Assembly: GCF_030272615.1 (NCBI RefSeq)
Contig: NC_081407.1
Coordinates: forward strand, 374,405,018 to 374,469,017
Reading direction: 5' to 3'
DNA from: Cryptomeria japonica
Lineage: Eukaryota; Streptophyta; Pinopsida; Cupressales; Cupressaceae
DNA length: 64,000 nucleotides
Shown here: in pieces, positions 42,602 to 53,533 of the stretch
Layout of the letters: the number at the start of each line of letters is the position of its first letter
Numbering within the stretch: position 1 is the first letter of the stretch
The notes under the pieces: generated by a model
The model's database searches: none
The model's input: only the letters and a program-made list of their open reading frames with translations
Told to the model about the DNA's origin: nothing
Position numbers and translations under genes: made by a program

Positions 42602-43457
42602 TGTTAGATGCAATGACAGTCCTAAAGACACTCAGAGGGGGGGTGAATCAGTGTCTAACCGGCTGACTAAATAATTGAACTTATTTATAACTTTGCAACT
42701 CAAATTAATGTACTGGTAAACAAGAAATACTATAGTAAAGAGAAATAACAGAGACAACATAAATGCACACCATAACACAAGATATTTTGGTGAGGAAACC
42801 CGATAAGGGAAAAACCTCAGTGGGATTTGTGACCCACAATATTTACTCACTGGCCAATATGAATAAATAGTACTTACAATATGGGTCTGCACATGCAAGA
42901 AGGCCACCAACCTAGAGCTCACCGCTCAATAGAAGAGTCTCACTGACTACAAAATGCATAATTAAATCCAATACAATTTACTGCTCAAAATAGCATCTAC
43001 AGTGCTTGATTCAGTACCAGTTTAAGCTCTGTCAGAAATCTTAACCAAAAACTTATTGGTGAATGATATTCACCCACATAACCTATCTACCTTATTACAA
43101 GATCTTTTTGCTATCTTCTACATAATACCATTACATAATTTTCTCTCCATGCTATATCAAAAATGACCTTCAAGATCTCATACATATATGAGTCTTTACA
43201 ATACACCATGTCGGCTTACAAATAATTAATTACATTTACAATACAATTCATATAAGTAAAACTTGTCTCATGTCAGCCTGAGTGCCAATATGCTTCGTTG
43301 GTGGTGTAAACTAAAATGTTGATGAGTAAACTTTGTTGTGCTTGTCGGTACTGGTAAATGATGTCTGTGTTGTCAGTGAACCTGTAGAATATTATTACCA
43401 GTTGGTTTCCATCAATGACAACATCAACCATTCTCATGTGAGTGTAGAATGCCAACA
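42602..43457 (-). repeat. NK-2 left LTR
   Basis: In + orientation TGTTAGATGCAATG to AGAATGCCAACA, 856 bp. The minus-strand motif GAGGTTTTTCCC-TTATCGGGTTTCCTC lies near 42795-42825. It is flanked on one side by a PPT and on the other by a primer site, so it served as both 3' and 5' LTR in a tandem. Confidence 0.88.
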
Positions 43458-43735
43458 ATCTCACACTTTGGCATTGATGGCAACAATCATGAGAAAAATC
43501 CAAAAATTGTTGTCCAAAGATGAAGTCTAAAAACTGATCCCCAAAAAAGTGTGGTCCCCCTAAGCAAGTCATCTCTTCTATGCATTTTTCTCCATACTAC
43601 TCCCCCTTTGACATCAATGACAAAGGATGTCAAAAAGAGTCAAAATCCTACCTCATAGCTTGTAACCGGTTGGTTACAATTTGAAAAATGTCTGCCACAA
43701 TTAGATTCAAGTTCTGCATGAATTTGTTATTGTCA
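43458..43735 (-). other. NK-2 3' region and polypurine tracts
   Basis: The LTR-proximal tract is degenerate (minus strand GCCAAAGTGTGAGAT). A better one, GTCAAAGGGGGAGTAG, lies at about 43597-43612. No coding. Confidence 0.7.
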
Positions 43736-44589
43736 TTAATAATGGTTTCTATCTATTGGATCAAGCCGGTCAGATAATGCATGATGCTCCGGTGACCGAT
43801 CTTTTTGAATTGTTACCTTTGATAGCTCAACCCGCTGAGTTATAAGATTGTCCAATCTAGGACCAAGCTTGTTTTTCATCTCCCGAGCCTTCAACCTTAT
43901 CCTTGCTTTTTTCTGCTCCAATTTCTCTATCTTTTCCTCAAAAATTGTCATTTCTTGTTCAAAACCAAAGGTAGGTTGCGAAGAACCTACCATATTATCT
44001 GCTATGTCATCTATTTCCTTTTGTGTTCTCTTAATTTCCTCATCAATATCTTCAGTTGGGTGGTGAGGCTTGCAAACTTCTTTATACAAATCCTTATACT
44101 CCAAAATTGTTGAATTTAGTACCGGTATTAAGGAATCAATGTGCTCATTACAGTCTTTGATGGTCTTCTCAAAGAATTATCCTTTTTCTTTATTCACTCT
44201 TTCCTTAACAGTTTCCCCATTCACCTTATCTACAGTTAGAACATTTGAAGCAATAAATTTGGACAATGTGTCCAGTTTACCTAAAGAATCCTTAATATGA
44301 TCTATCTTACAAGTCGGTGCAATCATCTACAAAATAGGCAATGTATCATCAATATCCTTGAACTCCAAGGAGTTGCAATCAGTTATCCTCCATATAGAAT
44401 CCAAAAGAACGTTTGTTACATTTTTAGGTCGGAGATCTACAATAGATGTGCTTGGTTCTGTAGTAATAACTTTCCTTTCAACTGATCTTTTACCAATTGC
44501 CTTAACAATTTCCTCCTTGTTTCTACCAATTGTTTCCTCTTTATTTATAGTTTCTGTTGGTTTCTCACTCTGTGTTATTACTTCTTCTT
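43736..44589 (-). pseudogene. NK-2 second protein, C-terminal coiled-coil part
   Basis: The open piece 43736-44104 (MEYKDLYKEVCKPHHPTEDI, IFEEKIEKLEQKKARIRLKA, LGPRLDNLITQRVELSK) aligns with the NK-1 coil at 22330-22600. Upstream, 44105-44589 is broken but keeps the same order as NK-1. The Ser/Pro/Lys basic region and helical domain of NK-1 are missing here, so this copy has an internal deletion of roughly 1.5 kb. Confidence 0.65.
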
Positions 44590-45935
44590 CTACATCAAAA
44601 CAACACTCTCAATAGTGTCAACATTACCAAAAGTTTCTTTAGGTGGTTCCTTAGGTGCATCAAGAAGTGTCTTAGCATAAGCCACAAGAATATTTAGATC
44701 AACTTCATATCCCATCTTTGTTATCAAAATAGTTCTAGGAGTAACAACTTCCATCCATGTTTCATCACATTTGATTACAAAACATATTTTCTTGTCATAT
44801 TTATCTATAATGCTTTGCAGTATCCTTTCTCTAGCCTTCATTTTGGTTTGAATGTTTTCAAAATAGGATTTTACCATGTCATCACTGTTAGCACCAATGT
44901 CGGTAATAGTTTCCTTGATCTGTCTACCTACCGGGATGTAATATGCAAAGTCCTTGTGACCAATGTCAGGTATCTCCTTTATGAAGTAAAGCATTAAACA
45001 CACAAGTAGATTCCCAGAACAGGATGTCCCCTTCTTATCACCCTTAATTTTCTTCAAGTTATCTAGCAATTCATCCTTAAGCCACCCACAGATGTCAATT
45101 TTAGCATTTTTCTTAACCATCTCATATGCACTATGAATACACAAACTAGAAACAGAATTTAACCTATTTTCATGTGTAACTTTGTATCCAAATATCATGC
45201 TCACATATTTCACATTTGCATCAGTGATATCATTAACCCTAAGAGATCTGTTGTCAAATGTAGCTCTAGTTAGGTCCATTACACCCTTGTTTGGTATCTT
45301 CTTCTTTTTGTCGGGTCTAGTACTGGTTGAGGGTAAACTAGTAACTACCTTGATTGCTTCCTTAGTGATTTTAAAAATAGAATCTAGCCATATAAACTCC
45401 CCAGGAACTCTTCTCAGTACAAGACGTACTACCTCATTCAAAAATTCAAGAATGTTCAAAATTTCAACAAATCCTAAGTCTCCTACAATCTTATGCTCTT
45501 GTTTAATCAAACCTTGTTCATCAGTGATAACATCCTTGTATATGTCCTTCAAATCATTAGACCCTAAATTTTCTATGTTGCAATGAATGTAAATCCTCAA
45601 GTCTTCGACAAAAGCAACTCCCTTCAGAATCTTAGAGAAGGCTCTGATGGAATCATCTTGCTTTACAATCTTAGGAATGATTTTAAATACAGGTCTAGGG
45701 CACTTAATTTTCTCTACCACAATAGGGTTTTCAATAAACTCGGGTACAGAAGATGAAGATGCCTTTTCAGAAGATATATACCTCTTACTTGAAATCTTTG
45801 AATGCCTAAAAACACTTTGTTGCTTTGCCTTAGTATTCCTTTGCTCAGCTTCACACTCTCCAAATGCTTGGATGCTTGGTGGTTTGAAATGAGGGTTTTT
45901 CGGTGTTTTATAATCAAAAATCCTTCATCAACCAC
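44590..45935 (-). CDS. NK-2 second protein, N-terminal globular part, open 376 codons
   Basis: From MVEKIKCPRPVFKIIPKIVK it runs through IYIHCNIENLGSNDLKDIY, FIWLDSIFKITKEAIKVVT, LPSTSTRPDKKKKIP, RATFDNRSLRVNDI, YEMVKKNAKIDICGWLKDEL, GNLLVCLMLYFIKEIPDI and CFVIKCDETWMEVVTPRTI. Nearly every stretch has an NK-1 match, with many conservative changes, so the fold was under selection in the family. It ends after KETFGNVDTIES. A further 70 codons of related sequence lie upstream (45935-45721) in a broken frame. I cannot name a domain. Confidence 0.65.
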
Positions 45936-46149
45936 ATTAAATGCTTACTGGTTAAGTGAAACCTTAACACATCTGTCGGTAAAGAAGAAATATAACTTCT
46001 TACCATCAACACAGGGTAGAATGCATGATTTTTAGTTTTCTGCCATCCCTCTAAGGATTATTCCTTAGTTAGATGAAGAATCTCTTATCGGTGGAGGGTT
46101 ACTCTATTCTACCGGTGCAAAGACAAATTCATCAATTCTTTGATCTCTT

Positions 46150-47170
46150 TTCTTAATCCATTATTTTGAAAATTCTTTCTTTATTTTGTTTATTTTTCCT
46201 TTTCTTTCTCATTAGATCCTTTATTGTTCGCCGGTATAGTCTTGCTTCTACAAAAAATTTCAATATGCCCAATCTTTTTACATGCATAACAAGTTACATT
46301 ATTCCTCTGAATAGCCTTTCCATATCCTTGACCAGTTTGTGTTATGCTTTGATTAGATAAATGTCCAAATCTACCACAAACATAGCATTTCACATTCATT
46401 CTCCAATTTTATGAGTTATGACCAACTTTATTGCATTTGGAACATTGACTGGTGGGTAAATTTGTATTCTGATTATTTTTGAATCTGCACTAGTTTTCTC
46501 TATGACCAAATTTGTTTCAATCAAAATATTTCCCATTAAATTTATAAGCATTAGGTTGTCTTAACGATTTTTTTGTGATCTTGATTATTTGCAGTCCCGA
46601 AACTTTCTCCATGTTCAAATCCAAGTCCAATTGTATCTCCATCAAGTTTTTGTCTTTTCAGCATGTCATCAAGTCTTTCTGAACTTTTCTTGAATTTGTC
46701 TTTGTGTTCATTTGCAGTGATCAACTCATTTTCTAGAATGCCAATTTGTCTCCTAATCTCCTCTTTATCATATTGCATGTGAATCAGATTTGTCTTTAGC
46801 ATATCATTCTCATGACAAAGTCTCAGATTTTCATTACCTCCATCATTAAGTCTTCTAGTCAAGTATTCTTCATTCTTCTTCTTGTCTTCAATATCCTTAC
46901 ATAGCCTCATGGTTAAATATTCCATTTCATATTAGTGTTCTCTTGCCTCAACTTCTCTGCAATATCTCTAAGAGATTCCTTTTCATCATCATGTTTCTGC
47001 ATTTTCTCATGAATTTCCTTCCTCTTATTTTATGTTATAACCAGGTTCTCCTGAAGTCCTTTAATTAATTCCTTAGCATTCCTCAGATCATCTTCAAGTT
47101 TGATATTCTTTAATTTGTCTGCATCAAAATCTTCAAGATCTCCTTCCAACTATTTTCTCAAACTCTCCAT
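46150..47170 (-). pseudogene. NK-2 first protein: coiled coil plus four knuckles, degraded
   Basis: Starts MESLRK-TAG-LEGDLEDFDADK at about 47168. The coil continues to 46560 with several stops (open piece 46925-46551: MEYLTMRLCKDIEDKKKNEE, RLCHENDMLKTNLIHM). The four knuckles follow. The first two have lost residues; the second still reads CSKCNKVGH. The third is CYVCGRFGHLSNQS with the last Cys changed to Ser, and the fourth, CYACKKIGHIEIFC, is intact. The layout is the same as NK-1. Confidence 0.72.
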
Positions 47171-47220
47171 CAGTACCGGTTTTAGAATCTTCCTCAAGCT
47201 ATTAGGCTTTTGCAAATAGA

Positions 47221-47241
47221 GGACCAGGCTCTGATACTAAT
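47221..47241 (-). promoter_or_regulatory. NK-2 primer-binding site
   Basis: After the LTR end CTAACA the minus strand reads ATTAGTATCAGAGCCTGG, one change from TGGTATCAGAGCC. The duplicate at 42581-42601 reads ATTGGTATCAGAGCCTGG. Confidence 0.85.
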
Positions 47242-48104
47242 TGTTAGATGCAATGATGGTCCCAAAGACACTCAGAGGGGGGGGGGGGTGTTGAATCAGT
47301 TTCTAACCAGTTGACTAAATAATTGAACTTATTCATAACTTTACAACTCAAATTAATGTACCGGTAAACAAGCAATAGTGCAGTAAAGAGAAATAACAGA
47401 GACAACATAAATGCACACCATAACACAAGATATTTTGGTGAGGAAACCCGGTAAGGGAAATACCTCAGTGGGATTTGTGACCCACAATATTTACTCACTG
47501 GCCAATATGAATAAATATTACTTACAATATGGGCCTGCACATGCAGGAAGGCCAATAGCCTAGAGCTCACTGCTCAATAGAAGAGTCTCACTAACTACAA
47601 AATGCATAATTAAATCCAATACAATGTATTGCTCAAAATAGCATCTGCAATGCTTGATTCAGTACCGGTTTAAGCTCTATCAGAAACCTTAACCAAAAAC
47701 CTGTCAGTGATCGATATTCACTCACATAACCTATCTGCCTTATTACAAGATCTTTTCGCTATCTTCTACATAATACCATTACATAATTTCCTCTCAATGC
47801 TATATCAAAAATGACCTACAAGATCTCATACGTATATGAGTCTTTACAATACATCATGTTTGCTTACAATAATTAATTACATTTACAATACAATTCATAT
47901 AAGTAAAACTCATCTCATGTCAGCCTGAGTGCCAGTATGCTTCATTTCCAGTGTAAACTAAAATGTGAATGAGTAAACTTTGTTGTGCCTGCCAGTGTCA
48001 GTAAATGATGTCTGCGTTGTCAATGAACCTGTAGAATCATGTTACCGATTGGTTGCCATAAATGACAACATCAACCATTCTCATGTGAGTGTAGAATGCT
48101 AATA
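47242..48104 (-). repeat. NK-2 right (5') LTR
   Basis: In + orientation TGTTAGATGCAATG to GAATGCTAATA, where the CA end is changed to TA. The G run is G13. Pairs with 42602-43457. Confidence 0.85.
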
Positions 48105-48606
48105 GTTTATTATTGAACCGGCACATTGTGGTCCGGACATGGATATTGGCTTATGCACAGTCACCGATATATGCTTCACTGGCATGATATATGTTTCACC
48201 GGAAGCTTGGGAAGTTGATGATGACTTGTTATCATCTAGAGATCATTTGGTTATGTCAAAGACATGGATTGGATGTTTGGATTTTGTGTTTTCTTATTGG
48301 TCTGATTGGGTTCACATATTTGCCTTTACCGACAGATAGGTCTAGATTATAGACCGATACAAGATATCATGTTCCAGATCAGCACGGTACATTTTGGAAA
48401 TGGTTTATTGATTGGATAATGTGTAAATGTATTGAGCCGACATATTGTATTGCATAAAGACTTATTTTGTAATTGTAATATCTTTAGGGAGCTGACTTAA
48501 TCATAAGGTCTTAGGGTTTTGTATAAATAGTTGTAAGATCTTATTTGAAATGAGTGTGTGTGAATATTGAAGATCATTGTATAAGCAGATCCTTGTGTGA
48601 ATCACA
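48105..48606 (+). repeat. Plus-strand copia LTR, part 1 (split by Sire-1)
   Basis: It aligns to 56560-57060 over most of its length: CTTATGCACAGTCACCG / CTTATGCATAGTCACTG, TTGGTTATGTC, TTTGCCTTTACCGAC. A TATA box TATAAATAG lies near 48523. The start is cut at the NK-2 border. It continues at 56088 after Sire-1. It may be the 3' LTR of Copia-O. Confidence 0.7.
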
Positions 48607-50060
48607 TGATGAATAATGATGAACAATAAATACCCAATAGATACTGAGAGGGGGGGTGAATCAGTATAGACAAAAACTTCTTAAACAAGTTAAACTGCAA
48701 AGACTGCACTAACTGGTAAACAACCTCACCAACCTAAACCAAGGCAATACTGGTAAGACATAGTGACTATGAAAGTTATAAACCGGTAACACTTAGATCT
48801 TCTCAAAACCTAACATCTCATCTCAACTTCACCCACATGCTTAAGCAAGTAATGCATCATAAATACAATGACCATTGGATCAGCTTGCATTACCGCTTAA
48901 CAGAAAACACTAAAACATCACATGAAAAAGAATCACACATAACACACTAATTTTTCACGTGGAAACCCAACTGGGAAAAACCACAGTGGGGATGAATACC
49001 CACAAGTTTTTCTTGAACTCTTCTGAAGTTCGCTCTGTTAGGAGCCTAGTCCAGTTAACGACTTTACAATAGGTTCTGCTAGGAACCGATCCTACTAGGG
49101 ATCACCCAGTTAAGGGATGGCTAAATACCCGGTTAGAGGTTAAAACCCTATTAAAGGCTATCTTGTAAGAGGATTTGAAAAACTCAATAATTTTGATTCA
49201 CCCTGTTAAAGGATTTACAAAACGCCTATTAAAGCTACCCGTAAAGGGATTTTCCATCTGCTGAAATGGTTAGAAGTCAACAAGTAATATAATGATTTGA
49301 TAATAGCACTTAATGCCAAGGCAGATCCACTTCAGTTTCTTTACATTTGTAATCACACTCTGCAAATATCTACTTACTCCTTTGGTCTAACAAGAATCAC
49401 CTCACATACATTCATTTTCCAACAACTTCAAATGAAAAAATCATCATTGACCTTATAGACAACAATTAGTTCAGTGGCCAAAACCTAAAACCCTAAGCAT
49501 CTAGATTAACATTACAGTCAATCCAATCCTGGTTTTTTAAACACATTACATAGGGTAAAACAATCTTGAACAAATCTCAAGATGTTGTCCATCATCTGTT
49601 CTTCACCGCTTCTTGAAGCTGATAACCCATCACGCGCTCTCCACTGTTTACTAAGATTTTGCACATTCTTAAGGTAGATAGAATCAATCTTCTTCATGCA
49701 AGATCCTCAAGGAAATCCTTCACGCACACAAGGTTGGCATGGCAACATGATCTGATCTTCATTTCAATGCTAACTCATCACAGGATGTCGTCAGTTGAAA
49801 CACACAAACTTGGAATACATCAACCGGAAACCCTGAAGTTGAGACTACCAACCGGTAGTCATATCAAATGAAACCTCGATACAAACTTTGCATATATCGA
49901 TTCACACTTCATCATATCGGTTCACTTGCTGGTTTACTTACTTATATCAGTTCACTTGTCAGTTTGCTTACTTCAATATACCGGTTCACACTTTAGCATA
50001 TTGACATCAATGACAACATACATTATCATCATGTCATCAAACTCTTCTCATATGCCAACA
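48607..50060 (-). repeat. Sire-1 3' LTR
   Basis: In + orientation TGATGAATAATG to CATATGCCAACA, 1454 bp. GTGGTTTTTCCCAGTTGGGTTTCCACGTG lies on the minus strand near 48957-48985. Repeated phrases of the type 'GTTAGGAGCC', 'TTAAAGGAT', 'CCGGTTAGAGG' occupy 49030-49260. Confidence 0.9.
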
Positions 50061-50401
50061 ATCTCCCCCTTTGGCATTGATGGAAATACACAAAGATATC
50101 TCTACATCTTCTTCCATATTATATGTCTGCAATACTGCAGATATCTTCTTTGCTTCACATCTTCTCCCCCTTTGACAACAATGCCAAAGTGGAGGCACAA
50201 ACATCCATGATCCACTATGTTGCTCCCCCTGAGGAGTAGCATCCTTCAACACATCAATCCTAAAAATATTTGATAATGCAATACCTGACTGATGTGGAGC
50301 ACATACCTTTACTTCACCTCTTGAAGGGGAAACACCCCTAATTCAGCTCATAAATAGGTAAATGTAGCCTTCGATAGATGCTTGGTGAATATATCTGCTA
50401 A
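50061..50401 (-). promoter_or_regulatory. Sire-1 3' region with repeated polypurine tracts
   Basis: Tracts on the minus strand: GCCAAAGGGGGAGAT at 50061-50075 (abutting the LTR), CAAAGGGGGAGAAG at about 50162-50175, and TCAGGGGGAGC at about 50221-50231. No coding. Confidence 0.8.
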
Positions 50402-50910
50402 CTACTCCTTACTGGAAACATGTTCCAATACAACCTCTTTGTTCTGAACTTTCTCCCTTAAGAAATGATACTTGAGCTCGAAGTGCTTGGTTCTAGCATG
50501 CAATACCAAATTCTTGGAAATATTAATTGCACTTGAATTCTTGGAAATATTAATTGCACTTGTGTTATCACAAAATATACTCACTGGTTCAGATACAGGG
50601 ACTTTGAAACCACTTAATACATGCTTCATCCAAATTATCTAAGTGCAGTTCATAAATGTTGCTACATATTCTACTTTTGTTGTGGACTAAGAGATACAAC
50701 TCTGCTTCTTGCTCATCCATGAGACTAGTCTACCACCAAGAAAGAATGCACCACCGGTTGTGCTCTTCCAGTCATCCACATTACCAGCCCAATCACCATC
50801 AGTAAATAATTTGAGATTAAAATCATTATTGTATGGATACCACAATCCATAATCCATTCTTCATCTTTGTGTGCCTCTTCGAATGTTTTGGGCTCAAATT
50901 CAGAAATCAT
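50402..50910 (-). pseudogene. Sire-1 RNase H joined to the first residues of RT (RT core deleted)
   Basis: The chain opens with the RT N-terminal phrase FEEAHKDEEWI and then, at about 50840-50850, jumps into copia RNase H in another frame: YGLWYPYNNDFNLKLFTDGD, WAGNVDDWKSTTGGAFFLGG, SWMSKKQSCISLSTTKVEY. All RT motifs from NTWTLV to the FVDD site are missing, about 700 bp. RNase H continues with VSIFCDNTSAINISKN, followed by an exact 9-codon duplication (SSAINISKN; 27-bp period, 50511-50564), then HFELKYHFLREKVQ. Neither RT nor RNase H is usable. Confidence 0.85.
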
Positions 50911-51027
50911 GCAAGAATTCTCTCTAACCTTTCTTCTTGTAAGTATTCCTGCATCCTTATCTCCTATGATCTTCTTTGGATCATGATGCAGTTTTACATA
51001 CCTAGGAATGATCTTAGTTGATTCCTC

Positions 51028-52374
51028 TTATTTTTCCTCTTCATCCTCATCTTCATCTACATCTACATCTACATCAGCGTCTACTGGTGTAGGAGCACTA
51101 TTACTTGTACTTGGTTGTTTTGCAACCGGTTCCCAGAAGGTTACATCTGGTTCATCTAACACTTGCTCGTTGCTGGTTTCCTTAGGTTTCTTAGAGGTTT
51201 CATCAACTCTAACATTGATACTTTCAACAATTCTCTGAGTCCTATTGTTAAAACACTTGAGAGTTTTTCTCTTGGTGGAATACCCTAGGAATATTCCCTC
51301 ATCACATTTTGCATCAAACTTGCTCTGGTATTCACTTCTCTTGATATAACACTTGCTACCAAACACTCTAAAGTAGCTTACTACTGGAGTTTTACTGGTC
51401 CAATACTCATAAGGATTTTTATCCTTACCTCTCTTGATGAGTACCCGGTTCATAGTGTAGACTGTAGTGCTCACTGCTTCTCTCCAAAAAGTGTGAGTAA
51501 CCTTCCCTTGAATCAGTATCGTTCTAGCAGCTTTAACTACAGTCTGGTTGTTCCTTTCTGCTAGTCCATTCTGTTGTGGAGTCCGAGGGGTAGACAGTTG
51601 CCTCTTGATGTCGTTCTCTTCACAGTACTTATTAAATTCACCAGAAGTGAACTCACCTCCTTGGTTGGTTCTAAGGCATTTAATCCTCTTACCGCTTTCC
51701 TTTTCAACTAGTGCTCTGAAGGGTTTAAACTTTCCAAAAGCTTCAGACTTGTCTTTCAAGAATGTGACCCACATCATTCTTGAGAAATCATCAGTAAGAA
51801 TCATAAAGTACCTATCTCCCTAAACACTCCTAGTTTTCATAGGACCACACAAATTAGTGTGCACAAGATCAAGTAAATTATCTATTGTGAAAGATTTACC
51901 TTTGAAGGTTGAGGAAGACATTTTCCCCAGTTGATATTCTCTTCACAAAGGATTCTTTGGTTTGTTCAGCACAAGCAATCCTCTAACTGCCTTGATCTTA
52001 CTGGCCTTCACAATATTATCAAAATTTACATGGCAGAGTCTCCTATGCCATATCCAACTTTCATCAAACTGAACCATTAGACATTGACTGATATTTGTAT
52101 TTAACTGAAATAAGTTACCTTTGGTCTACATACTGGTAGCCTTTAGTTCACCACTCTTTCCTTTTATTTTGCACACTCCATCTTTGAATTCTAGAGTGAG
52201 TCCTTTATCATTCATATGGGCAAAACTTAAAACGTTATGCCTAAGACCTTCTACCCAATACACATTATCAACACTACTTTTTCCATTTAGGGAGATGGAC
52301 CCTTTGCCTCTTACCATACATGGTGCATCATTACCAAATCGGACTACACCTCCATCATACTCTTCTAGAGACAA
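51028..52374 (-). pseudogene. Sire-1 protease end and integrase; two catalytic Asp changed to Asn
   Basis: From 52374: EEYDGGVVRFGNDAPCMVRG and VYWVEGLRHNVLSFAHMNDK (protease tail), then the GAG-pre-integrase zinc region (RRLCHVNFDN). In the core, LVHTNLCGP has Asn for the first catalytic Asp and CLRTNQGGEF has Asn for the second; Glu in PQQNGLAERNNQ is present. Both changes fit single G-to-A transitions. The C-terminal part has YWTSKTPVVSYFRVFGSKCY and EGIFLGYSTKRKTL and ends in an acidic run (DADVDVDVDEDEDEEE). A TAG-type stop and others lie at 52126 and 51805. Confidence 0.88.
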
Positions 52375-53470
52375 AAACTTCCTCGGTCACCAGTCATGTG
52401 GTGAGAACATCCACTATCAATAATCCACTCATTAGAATTATCAAAGCGGGAGACAAGAGCCTTCCTGTCTGACACATCTTCCTTAATGGCTACAAACACT
52501 ATGTCTTTGCTTTCTTCATCTTTTGATTCATCATCTATGACACCTTCATCAGCTGCAACAATACAGTTTCTCCTGTTTCCTCCTTTGAACTTTTTTAACT
52601 TCTCTGGTTTGTCCTTATTATCACTATTGGGACAGTTGACAACAATGTGTCCTATCCTATTGCAAGAAAAACATTTCAAAGGGAGCTTACCTCTATATTT
52701 TCCGGTTCCCTTAGGGAGTCTCTTGGCAAGAAGAGCTTCAAATTCCATTACGATCTCGTCATCATCCATATCCCTGCTTTGTCTAGGTTCACAGTTGGTA
52801 CCAACTTCTTTTCCCTTTCTAGATAGTGCAGCAGATGCTCTAAAGGCTGATTCAGTTTTCTGAACACTACCATCATAACTATTTAGCTCATATGTGGTCA
52901 ACTTAGAAATGATGGAGTCAAGGGATACCTTTGTCTTGTCAATAGATCTCAACTCCTGAATAGTGGCAACCCTTATTACATAGATCGGTAGTAAGGATCT
53001 CAAAACTTTGCTAACAACGGTGGGATCATCTATTTTGCCTCCTGCACTCTTGATGTCTCCTACAATAGTTTTAATTCTTATCCCATATTGTTGAATGGTC
53101 TCTCCTTCAATCATCCACATGTCTTCAAATTTTCCCCTAAGGCTCTCTTCCTTAGCTTTCTTCACATGCTCATCACCACCATAGATAGTCTCTAGGGTAT
53201 CCCATACATCTTTGGGATTATCTTTGTCTTGAACATCTATAAACTCAATATCAGATAGACTGTTGATAAGAGCTTCCATGACTTGCCCATTCTCTTGAAT
53301 TTCTCTTCTTTGATCATTGGTGAGAGTACCAGTAGGGACAGCATAAGTATTCTCAACATAGTTCCAGTGTTGAGCACCCATGCTTTTAATGTAGATCTTC
53401 ATTCTATCCTTTCATATTTTAAAGTTATCTCTATTGAACTTAGGGCCTTCCCTCTTCATCATTAGAATAA
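52365..53470 (-). CDS. Sire-1 gag and protease active site
   Basis: Gag forms the particle. The true start is about 53463 (MMKREGPKFNRDNFKI), then TGA where Trp is usual, and an open chain of 345 codons from 53402. UBN2-type gag motifs: GGDEHVKKAKEESLRGKFED, IQQYGIRIKTIVGDIKSAGG, VSKVLRSLLPIYVIRVATIQ. One CCHC knuckle is present, CFSCNRIGHIVVNC, after KGTGKYRGKLPLK. The protease active site WIIDSGCSHHMTGD follows. A 1-bp deletion near 52380 ends the frame; the next frame continues protease. Best-preserved ORF of this element. Confidence 0.88.
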
Positions 53471-53512
53471 GATCTTTTCCTCAAGTGGTTAAGCTTATAA
53501 CACAGAAGACCT

Positions 53513-53533
53513 GGAGGATGCTCTGATACCAAT
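53513..53533 (-). promoter_or_regulatory. Sire-1 primer-binding site
   Basis: After the LTR end ATTCATCA the minus strand reads ATTGGTATCAGAGCATCC, a perfect TGGTATCAGAGC initiator-Met tRNA site 2 nt from the LTR. Confidence 0.9.

Larger units (their letters stand above)
42284..48104 (-). mobile_element. NK-2: second four-knuckle, pol-less LTR element, tandem structure
   Basis: On the minus strand: LTR (48104-47242), primer site, internal region (47241-43458), PPT, LTR (43457-42602), a second primer site, then 300 bp of a second internal region (42601-42290) that ends at Copia-O. The partial internal copy matches 46931-47241. So three-part tandem LTR-internal-LTR-internal, right-truncated at Copia-O. 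Proteins match NK-1: coiled coil with knuckles, then the unknown second protein. No protease, RT, RNase H or integrase. LTRs share the copia motifs. No target duplication was found. Confidence 0.82.
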
